From Treponema sp. (lineage in GTDB: Bacteria > Spirochaetota > Spirochaetia > Treponematales > Treponemataceae): 39,788 bases of DNA. Every line of letters begins with the position of its first letter. Positions within the stretch are counted from its first letter, which is position 1. Of this stretch, positions 1 to 12,000 are shown in pieces. The position numbers and the translations under genes were made by a program. The notes under the pieces are model-generated. The model was not told the DNA's origin and made no database searches. It was given only the letters and a program-made list of their open reading frames with translations. The DNA lies in NCBI GenBank assembly GCA_017617115.1, contig JAFZXA010000088.1:1-39788 (forward strand), in the 5' to 3' direction.

Positions 1-12
1 CCTTAAATCCAT

Positions 13-18
13 TATAAT
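13..18 (+). promoter_or_regulatory. Possible -10 box for the giant gene
   Basis: A perfect TATAAT lies 28 nt before the ATG at 47. A matching -35 would fall outside the window, so only the -10 can be seen. Confidence 0.35.
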
Positions 19-46
19 TACTGCCGATATTGAAGTGAAAAACTAT

Positions 47-3000
47 ATGATGACCCAAAAAGTGTCTAAATCTTCAATAAACTTGTCTCATTTTAAGTTC
101 CGCCGCCTCGTGCTTGCGCTTGTATTTTTGTTTGCTGCGCATGGAGTGTGGGGGGAGACATATACCTGGACTGGAGCAGAGAATGCAGTTATCACAAATC
201 TTAATAACTGGAAGACAGCTACTGAAGATCCTGCGACATCTTTACCTGGCAATACTGATTCTGTAATCATACCTTCCGGGTGTTCATATTATCCTTCTAT
301 TACAGGTGCAATGGTTAATAACATAGCTTCCATTAAAGTTGATGGTCAATTAACCATAGGAGATGATTTTACCCTTGCAAAAATAGATGCTGACTCTTCT
401 GGAACATTAATTGTAAACGGAAAACTTACAAATTCTTCCCAATTCATTGCAGAAAATCTTTCTATTACATGTGGTTCTCTTGAATTGACTGATGGTCTTA
501 AGGGAAAGAAGATAGTAGTTAATGGAAGTTCAGAAATAACCAGTACTTCATGGCTGGTTGCAGCTGGTTCAGACGGAATTACATTTGGCGATACAGTAAC
601 AGTTGATGCCTCTGGCGGGCAATTTGTTCTTGCAGGAAATGTTTATGCTTCTACAGATATCTCTATTAATGTAACAAGCGGAATGTTGAATCATGTTCTG
701 GAGGGGGGAGCTTATTCTGCCTGGGATAATAACCATATAACTGTAGATTTGAAAAATAATGGTTGTTCTTTAGGACTTCAGGGATCGTCATACAACATAA
801 AGGTTTCGGCTGATTCTGGTGATGTTTACTTCGTAGGCAGTGGAACAATTGCTTCGCTTAATGACACAGGTGCTGGCTGCAACATTCATTTTGGAGATGG
901 TAATGACAGCGAGAATAATACAATAACTTTTGGTGCTGACATTATATTTCATACAACAGGTGATATTGTTTTAGATGAATCCTGCAAAGGACTTGAAGGT
1001 GCTGTAACTCTTTCCGGAATAAATAACATCAGCAATCTTTCTGCAAAATTATCAGATTTAGAAGATAAGATTGTGCCGACAATTTCTTTAGTTGACGGTG
1101 CCACGATTTCTGGAAACGATGTAAATTTTTCAACGGTCACATGTGTCGGCGCAGTTATAATTCAACCTGCAACAGGAAACTCTTTCTCTTTTGACAGTCT
1201 GACTTGTAATGGTGATGCAACAGTAAATGGAAATAATACAATTAAAGATTTCACAGCTTCTGGATTAGGCGGCAAAACTCTTACAATAAATGGAACACAA
1301 ACAATAACTGGTGATGTTTCTTTATCTGGAACAGATTCAAGTAAACTTACACTTGCAGGTTCAGGAAGCCTTGCATTAACAAATACTCTTACTGCTCAAT
1401 ATCTTAATTTTGATGCCACCGCACCAAGCGCAACATCTGGCAAGGCTTATGCAAGTAACAGTACAGGAACTGCAATCGGCTGGGTTGTTGTAGATGGAAA
1501 TCAGCATGTATGGAATGGTGGTTCTGGTGACTGGGATACTCCTGCAAACTGGCTGCCACAGACTGCCCCAGGTTCAACTGATGATGTAATAATAAATGAT
1601 GGGAATCCTGTTATTAAGACAACAGAAACTGTTAAGTCAATTGTCATAAATGGTGGAAAACTAACTATCAATTCTGAAAAATCCTTGACACTTTCGGCTG
1701 ATGCAGAGCTTAATACACAAACAAAAATTGATGGTGATGGTTCATTAATTCTTTCGTCAGGTAAGACTTTCACAATTCCTGAAGGGAAGACATTTAATAT
1801 TAATATAGTAAATAATGGAACTCTTTCCAGTTCATATTCTACAGCTTTTTCAAAATCTTTTACAAATACAGGTACTGCGAGTTTTGTAAATGGTCTTACT
1901 GTAGATAAAGATTTCTCTGATTCTGGAAGCTTTTCTGGTACTATAACTCTTACCGAAGCAAACAATCATACTTTTAAAGGAATAAATACAACAGATTATG
2001 ATGTTATTTTAGCTGGTTCTGTTGCTACGAACTTTAAGGATTCTATTAATTTCCATTCTTTAAATGTAACCAGTTACACCGGTAACATCACCTTTAGTGG
2101 TACAGGAGATCAGACTATTCCAGCCGGTACTTATGGTACAATAACAGTAGACAAAACCTCAGATACTTTCATCTCCGCTGGTGATGTTCAAATTGAAACT
2201 TTTAATCAGAGTGGTGATGTTTCATTCTTGGGTACTGCAAATATAACTACATATAAACAAAATAGTGGCAATGCTTCATTTACCGGTAATTTAACAGTGA
2301 ATTCATATACTCATACCGCTGGAGATTTAACCTTTGGAGGCGATGCCACATTTACAAATGGTGTGGATTTTCATACAGCCCAGCTTTCTGTTACCGGTGG
2401 AAATAATACAGATTCTCTAAAAATTGAAGCACCATCAATAACTGCCGACTCAATTGTTTGTACAGATAATAATCTTTCATATCTGGAATTGAATGCACCT
2501 GGTGGAATAAATATTTCAGGCAACATAGGAAGTTCTTCACAAAAATATAACACAGTAATTCTCAATGCCGGCTCAAATGATATTACGGTTGGTGGAAATA
2601 TTTATACTTCAAGCATTGGTGTTACTTGTAAAGAAGTTGCATTCAATAATTCTATTTATGTTGGTTCGGTTACTGTAAATGCCTCAACAGAACTTTTGAT
2701 AAATGGTATGGAAGCACAATCGCTTTCGCTTACAGCTCCTTCAATCAAACTTGGTAGCACTATAAAGCTATCATCCGATTTCATAATTGATTTTCCGTTG
2801 ACTCTTATAGCTGACACAACCTTTGATATTAACGGAAAGATAATAGTAAAAAATGACACAAGAACCGGCAGTATAAATTCTGATTCAACAGCACGTACTC
2901 TTATTCTCAAAGCCTCAAACGGAATAGAAATCCAAAATGGAAATTCTTTAGGTGGAACAGCTCCTCTAAAATCAATTACCATTGACAGCGATCTTGATTT

Positions 3001-6000
3001 GACATCCGGTGCTTCCTTTACAACAACAACAGGCGATGATACAGGTACTTATTTCTCCTCATCTGGTGGCTCTGTAACTGGCTCAGGAACCCTTGCCATA
3101 ACCGGCGACCTTGCCAACTCCGGAGCCTGGAACTTTGGTGTGCCAATAACTGTAACTGGAAATGTAACAGACGCAGGAACCTGGACTGCTAACACTGGAA
3201 ATACCATAACTTTCAATGGAACAGGCGAACAGACATTTACACCAAAAGAGGGAACTCAATATAAAGACATAATTGTCAGCAATACTTTGGGAAGCTTTAG
3301 CACAAGCGGAACTTTAAAGGCAGCCAGCTTTACAGCAACAGGAGACATTACAATTCCAACCGCCACAATTGAAACAACTGGTGATGTAATCTTCAATGGC
3401 ACTGTAACTTCAACAGACAGTCTTTCAATTAAGGCGAACGAACTTCAATTCAAAGCAAATGCTTCTGTAAACAACATCACTATGGAAGCCACTGCAATTA
3501 CCTCGCATGATATTACCGTAACCGGCAACTGGACAAATAACGGAAGTTTTACCGCCAGCGCAGGAACCGTAAAATTAACAACCAGCAGCAGTGATACAAG
3601 CAGGGTTACTCTTTCTGGTGCAAATAATTTTCATGATTTAAATCTTGACAGAAATGTTACCGTTACGGGCAGTAACTCAATGAATAATTTAACAATGAAC
3701 CGTAACAATGGTGATGCTGCAGACAAGGGAAACATTTATTTTGATGCAGACACAAAGCAGACTATCAATGGAAAATTAGATTTTAAAGGCCTTACATCAA
3801 AAAGACTTTTGGCAAAATGTACAACAGACGGCAGTACCTGGGAAATTGAATGCACTTCAGGTGACTCAAATACACATGTATTACAAAATATAAATCTTAG
3901 AGGCTGTAAAAATCTATCATCATATCCTCTTGTTGTAAAGGATCCTGCTGGTACAGCAAACAATTCAAAGAGTCAGGATTCTGGCGAAAACACAAATATT
4001 TATTTTCTGGGACATGCTTACACGTGGACCGGTGCATATAACACAGATCCAACTAACTGGAATGACGCACGCAACTGGACACCGAAATCAATTCCGGGAA
4101 AGGGTACTGTAATTAATATCCAAAATGGAAGAACAAATTATCCGGTTTTGACAGAAACCCTTGACCTTTATTATGACGGCGACTATAAAGGAAGCATAAC
4201 TATTGCCGCAGGCACCGAAACTGTTACAGAAGGAAAACTTAATCTTGCAGGTCAGAATCTCACTGTTGGAACAATTACAAACAACGGCCTTGTTCAGCTT
4301 TTAGGAACAGGAACTCAAACAATAACTGCGACCATGGTAAACGGCGCAAATTCGACTGTGGAATATACAGGCACAGGTGCAGATACATCTGTTCTTCCAT
4401 GGGATGGCAACAGTACAACCGCAGGCAATCAGTATGCAAATGTTGTGTTCAACAGAAATGTTGATATTAATGATGTAATTAATATAACAGCCACCGGAAC
4501 TATAACAATTGACTGTGCTTCTGTTAAATCTACTGGAAATCAAACTTATAACGGAACTGTAAGTCTTAATCAATCTGCGGTTTTCACAGCAAAAACAACA
4601 GATGCAACTCCTGTGAATCAAACCATCACATTCAATGGTGATGTCACCGGTTCTGCAAATTTAACACTTGAAGCAGATACAGATATTAATACCGATAAAA
4701 TCACGACAACAGGCACCCAGACTTATAACGGTTTGGTAACAGTTTCAAAAGATACAGAACTTGCAGGAAGTGGAATTAATTATGTTTCTGATATAACCGG
4801 TACAGGAAGAAATCTTACAATTGATACACCTTCATTTACAAGCACAATTGCTTCAACAGGTTTAGAAACTACAGAAACTGCAACTGTTACACTTAGTACA
4901 TTAAAGATTAAACAAAATACAACGATAGACTCTTCAAACGGGACATATATTGTTCTTGATGTTTCTACAATTGAAAAATCTGCAGAAAACTCGACAGAAA
5001 CATTAACTTTTGGCAACACAACGACAACAACAATTAAACTGAAGGATGGTATTACAGTAAAGCCGGATTTGACAAACACAAAAACTGCAGTCTGTCTTGG
5101 TGCTGCAACCTTTGGGGGAACAGTAGAAAATAACGGAACACTTACAGCATCATCGGGTATAACAACCTTTAAAGCTGATGTAGATTTGTCCGGAACATTT
5201 AATCATTCAGGCGGAACTGTAGTTCTTGATCCAACGGCAACGACAATGTCTTTAACAGGAGAGCCTGTATTCTATGATCTCAAAGCCGAAAATCTTGGCG
5301 GCATAACAATTACTTTTGATTCCGGTACTACAACAATAAATAATAAACTTACCCTTAAAGGAAGTTCAGGTTCTAAACTTATTATAAATGGTTCAGGTGG
5401 TACTATTTATGCTGAAACACATGAAATTGAAAATGTAAATGTTTCAAACTCAATCGCCGATGCCGCTAAACCTCTGACAGCAAAAAGCAGTACAGATGGT
5501 GGTTTAAATGTAAACTGGAGTTTCCCAGGATTCACATACGAATGGATAGCAGCAGCCACAGACTCAGACTGGAATAATGCGGCTAACTGGAATCCTGCTT
5601 CTGTTCCGGGATTAGGAACAAAAATTAAAATAAACCCAACTACAAATCCGGATAATTATCCAAAGCTTTCAGTAGCTGGATCTCCATCCCCATTGGATCT
5701 TTCCGGTGGCACATATATTGTAGAAATAACAGTGGAAGAAGGAGCTGCCTTTGATATTGCAGACAAATCTCTGGTTCTGGGAACATCAACTACAGCTCCA
5801 GGACTAGGTAAGATTACAAACAAAGGAACTGTAATTCTTAATGGTGTTTCGGGGCAGGCTATCAGTAATGCTCAAATGATAAACAGCGGTGATGATTCAA
5901 CCATAAATTATTCAGGAACTTCAAATACTGTTAATCTTGTATGGGATGGAGATTTAAGTACTTCAGAAAATGATTTTAAAAATCTCATAATAGCGAACAC

Positions 6001-9000
6001 TGTAAATACTACAGCAGACATAAAGGTTTCTAAAAATCTTACACTTAGCAAAGATATTGATACTCTGACAGGTTCTCTTTCTGTAACGGGGGAAACAAAC
6101 ATTAACACCGGTTGTGCTACAATAAAAACAACCGGTAATCAGTCTTATACTGGAGAAGTTAAGATTAATGACGCCGCAGGAGCAACACTTAATACTTCTT
6201 CCGGCGAGATTTCTTTATCTACAGTAAACGGAACAAGCCTGACTGTAACTGGTAATCTTAAAGTTACCGGAACAACATCAATAAACACCAGTGGCGACCA
6301 AACCTATAACTGTGCAATTTATGGCGGCGGAACCTTAAATCTTGACTCTACAGCAAATTCTGGCAACGGAACAATTGCTTTTAATAATGATATTGATGGT
6401 ACTACACTTCTTTCTTCCCTTAGTACAAAGGGTGATGTAACAATTGACTGTGAAAATATTAAAACCTCTGGAAACCAGAGCTACAACAGTGAAATTAAAA
6501 TTTCAAAAGCAAACGGAACAACCCTGACTGGTAGCAATATTATTTTTTACAAGGATGTTGTTGATACTAGTACAAGCCTTGCTGTAGACGGAAATCTGAA
6601 AATTTCCGGCGAAGTAACAATCAATACATCAGGAACACAAGCCTTCAACACAATTAATGGAACTACTGAAGACACAGATAAATTAACACTCAATTCTACC
6701 GGTCTGATTACGCTTGGTGGAAATGTTGGTTCAACTGCTGTTTTACTCAAAGAGTTTAAAACAACAACAGGAAGTAATGCTAAAATCAATTGTGCTTCTA
6801 TTAAAACTTCTGGAGAGCAGTCTTATAGTGGTACACTCGACTTAGGCACGCCAACATTGGTAACTATGGAAGGTTCTTCTGTAACTTTCAACGATTCTGT
6901 AAGTGATACTGATGCTGCAACTACTCTTGAAGTAAAAGCACCAGCAACAATCAATTGTTCAGGTATTACAACTTCAGGAAATCAGCAATATGATAGTACA
7001 GTTACTTTAGGAACAGCAACTGTGCTTACAGCACAAGCCGGAGCGCCTGCAGAAAATAAAAATATTACCTTCAAAGGAAATGTAACAGGAACTACCACAG
7101 CTGACACTGCTCTTACAATAAATGCAAATACTGTTGTAGCTTCTCCGGCTACAGAAATAAAAACAAACGGAAATCAAACTTATAACGGAAACACAACAAT
7201 TTCTTCTGCGGCTGCAATTGAGTCCACAGGTGATAGTATTACCTTTGCTGAAGGTTATCAATTATCTGTAAATGCGGCAACTGAAATAAAAGTACCTGCA
7301 AGTAAGACTATTAATTTCAACAGCACAACAACAGGCTCTGCAAAACTTACTACTGCCGGAGCCGGAACTGCAAAATTTACCGGAAATGTAACAAATCTTA
7401 ATTCTCTTGAAACCCAGGCTGTAGATTTCAATTGTGAAACTCTTTCTACAACAGGCAGTCAGACTTACAATGGCGCAGCTACTGTTTCCAGAACAGGCGG
7501 AACCACAATAAGTTCTTCTGGCGGGGCAATAACCTTTGCATCTACTTCTTCTTTAACTGGAACTACAAATAAACTCAAAGTTGAAACAGGAACAGGTGAG
7601 ACTAACTCAATAAATTTTGAGGGAACAATAGGAGCTCCTGCACCTGGTTCTCCTTTCGTAGAACTTGAAATTGGTACTGCGCGAACAACAACATTTATAA
7701 ATCCTGTTTATATAGGAACTTTTAAAGATACAAGTACTTCCGGAAATATCATTTTCCAAAATGGCGGAACAATTTCAAATGATGTAAATCTTATGACAAA
7801 CGGAAATGTTTCAATTGCGGGAACTTTAAACCTTGCGGGCTTCTCACACTATACAGTAGGAAAGACAATACTTACAGGTACAATGCAAGCAACAGGTGTG
7901 GTTAAACTAAGTACTTCAGAAATTGATGGTGGTACAATAAATTCAGGTTCTTTCTCTACAGAAAATCTTACAGTAAAGAACACAGCCACAATTAAAACAA
8001 CTACAACTCAAGACTATAACGGAACAGTTACTATAAACGAAAACTCAACTCTTTATATTCAGCAGGCTACAAACAGCACCTTTGCAGATTTTGTTTCTGG
8101 AAATAAAATTCAAATTGGTACAGCCCAGAATACTAATTTTAATGGTTATTATGGTTCTGTCCAGCTTAAAGAATTTGAGGATACAGAAAATTCAGGTAAT
8201 ATTTCCTTTAATTCTAGTGGAAGTATTGCTGCTGAGAGCGGACAGATATTTAATACTAATTCAACAGTATCTTTTGGCTATGCCCCAACCGATTCATTCA
8301 TAATAGGTTCTTCTGCTGAGTCAACGACAAACCTTACTCATACCGCCGGCGAAACACAAATCTCAGGTACTTTAAATGCCGCAATTGCAAAACTGAAAAA
8401 TACAAAATTGACTGGAACTCTTAATGCAAAGACAATGCTTTATGGAGATTTGACAAGCTATGGCACAGCAAAATTTGCACAGGATTTATTTGTGCTTGGA
8501 GACGCTGCAACTACTACTCTTAATGCCACAACTTCAATAACTGCAGACAAAGATATCATAATTGCAAAAGATTCAGGAAAGGATATTACTGTTTCTAAGG
8601 TGATTTCAACAGCCGGAAACTTTGTGCTTTATTCAGGAGATCTTGAGCTTAATGCAAATCTTACTACTCAAAAGGATGTCGTTCTTGTTGGCACTGCTTA
8701 TGATGCAACCGATTCATCAACCAGCTACACAAATGCTTATGCATATAACACTCCTCGTCCAAGCGGATGGAGTACACCGTTATATGTATATGAAGGAACA
8801 TCAACTCCTCAGACTCTTGCTTCAATTACCTTGCCGGATACAACAACTGTTTCTACAAAAGCCGGCAGCCTTACAGCAGCCTCTGATGTTGTAATTCATG
8901 TTGGTAAAAACTTCTATGCAAACGGAATTACTATGAATGCAAGCGGCACCTGGTATATTGATATTCTGAGCAATTCAGATTCTTCTGTTTGTTTTGCCGA

Positions 9001-12000
9001 AGCATATAACTGTAACGTAACAAATTGTACTGTCCGAAAACATACAGGCAATAACACAACAGGAACAGCTGCCCAGGATTATGCTCAAATAGCCGCAGAA
9101 AATTGTACTCTCACAAACTGTACAAACTGGGATTCTGATGATTTTGAAATTACAGACGCCTGGACAGTTCGCGACAATGCAGTATACATAAAATTTAATC
9201 GCCCTGTACGAAATAAAAAAGGAGAATTAAATACTTTTGTTGAAAATCTGTTATACGCTTTTGATTCTGAAAATGATACTGAATATAAAAAAATCACAAG
9301 CGATGCAGACGGAACAACTCTTATAACAGCAGAGTCGGATGAAGTATACATAATTGGAACAAGCGGCAAAACCTGGAATACAGATGCAACAGGTTCAGAC
9401 AGTGGAGCTTCTGAATCAACCGACCGTAATGGAAATCACAGAACCAGCGCAAAACCATATCTTGATATTCCTCGTTCACTGGGAGGTAGTTCTGCAACAG
9501 AGACAACTCAATCCTTTGTAATTACAGACCGCTTTGGAAAACGCCTTAAAAACTACAGTAAACGCGTAAACCCAAGCGGATCAGACTACAATAATATTTA
9601 TACCTCCGTCCTAGACCACACCGGTCCAGTCCTTTATTCTGTCCGCACAGGTCAGGAACTTCATGCTGCTTACGATAGCAGTGTGGGCGAAAGTTGTCAG
9701 CATTCTTATGACGGACACAACTTCCTTGAGTTCCGCTATTCTGAGCCTGTCGATTTTGTTTCGGCAACGGACACAGACACACCGCTGAACATTGAAGAAA
9801 ATTTTCAGGTAACTCAAACAGACCAGCTTGGATATGCAACAAACTCTGCAGTAACTGTTACAATTGCGGGACTTGGTCAGGTTTCTGGGGTAGAGCTTTA
9901 TACTGGCTCACAGGGACATGACGACAAAGAAGTAAGTGCGCTTTACCGAAACTTCCTTGCAGGAAATGCTATAGATGATTATGCAATCCGACTTTCTATT
10001 GCAGGTTACACAAACGGAACTGTTACAGACTCAAACGGCTTTACTTATAAAAACTGGGTTGGCTACATAGAAAATGCTTCTCAATTTGCAGACCACAAGG
10101 TAACCTTTGTAGCCCCTTCTACAAAAATTAATCCTTATGTTCAAGACCGCAGTGCTGCTAAAAACAAGCAGATTGAATATCTTGCGCACCAGACTGAACC
10201 GGAAATACAGGCAAATGCAACAGGTCTGTTTACTGCTCCAGTTGCCAATACCTACGGCTTGTGGGATCTTTCGGAACCGGTTTTTGCAATTCTTCGCAAC
10301 AATAACACTCTTGTCTGGGCTTCTGAAATGTTTAATGACGGATATCAGGCCGAAGCAATTGGTAACAATACCGGTATGGGTGCTACGCTTGACCGTATTG
10401 AATTCCATGTTTTTGATAACACTCCTGATTTTAGTGCAAGCCCGCTGCCTTCTGAACAGCCTGAATGGTTTACCGAAACAGGTTGGTGTATTCCTGGTAC
10501 CATAGGAACAAAAGACGACTTGTACAAAACTTATTCTCATGCTGCCGATGTTTTTGGTGGTGCGCGCCCTTATGCAAACGATCCTGCAAGTACAAATCCT
10601 TCTGCAAACAGAACTGCGGGAGGACTTCGTTACAGTACTGTTTGTTCTTCTGCTGCAGGCTTTAGTTATGGGGTAGGAAGCAATCTTTCTTCTTCATATA
10701 TAAACAAAAGCTTTGATACATCAAGACCGGCCTTTGGTGGTGCAACGTCTCTTGTATTTACAGGAACTTCTGCCGGCCAGCGTACTGCAACAGATCTTGA
10801 AGGACTTTATTTTGCTCTGCCTCTTGTAGATACAACGCTCGACATTACTACAACCTTTACTGTTAAGTATGACGACTCAAGAGCATTTATTACCGATTTT
10901 GCCGGTAACAGACTTAAAACAAAAACCTTTGGTACTGTAGACCGAACTCCTCCAAGCTTTGACTTTTCTGTTTGTCCTGTTGGCGAGGACCAGCTTGAAG
11001 TTATATTTGTAAAGGCTCTTTGTATAGACAGCGGCGGACTTCACTTCCTTGATAATGATACCGGAAACCAGAAAAACATCACCCAGGATTACGCAACGCT
11101 CATTACAAAGTGTTTTGATTTTATAAAGATTGATGATTCTGGTAACGGAACTGTTGTTTCTGATCTTTCAATTGATTCTTCTGTTCCTGCAAAAATTTCT
11201 ATAAGCACACGAGAAAACGGTTCAAGCTTTACTACAATGATTTTTAAGCTCAACAGAAAAATCACCTTGGAAGATATTAAGACAATTCATCTTAGAGTAA
11301 AATATCATCCTGATTATGGTGAAGTTGCACGCGATTTCTTTACAAAGCATCCGAATTCAAAAATCACCTTTATTCAGGATGAAACCGGAAACAGCATTCA
11401 GATGTACACGGCACACGCACTTTCTGATTTTGCGATAGGAGTAATTGATCCGCTTTATGCTTATGACAGTTCTATGACAAACGATGACGGAACTATAATT
11501 TCGGACGGCTTGTTCCATACAAATGTTACCGACGGAACCGGTTCAGAAGATCTTACAAGCTGGGCTGTACATGACTGGGACCGCGACCAGCATAACTATG
11601 GAACTTTACCTGCTAACCGTTCACTTGCAATTGTTGCCAACACCGACGACGGACAAGATGATACAAATACACTTTTGAATTTCCGTATTTATCTTTCAAA
11701 TAATCCCGATTCTCTTTCTGTTTCGAATCAGTATAACAAGGATCTTGAGCCTGACCCTGAATGGAGAATCTGGCTGCCGGAGCTTTCAAGCGGAATATTT
11801 ACCCCTTTGGCCGAAAAGAACAACACAAACTTTGCCGCCATTGATGGAACTTCGCTTGACGGAACAAAGCTTGCAACTAAGACCGATACACGCATTATTT
11901 TTGATATCAGTAAAGAAGTTTCGGCTTTGTGGGCATCGGGAGATCAGGTTTCGTTCCTGTTTGGACTAACCGACAGCGACGGAAATCCTGTAAAAATAAT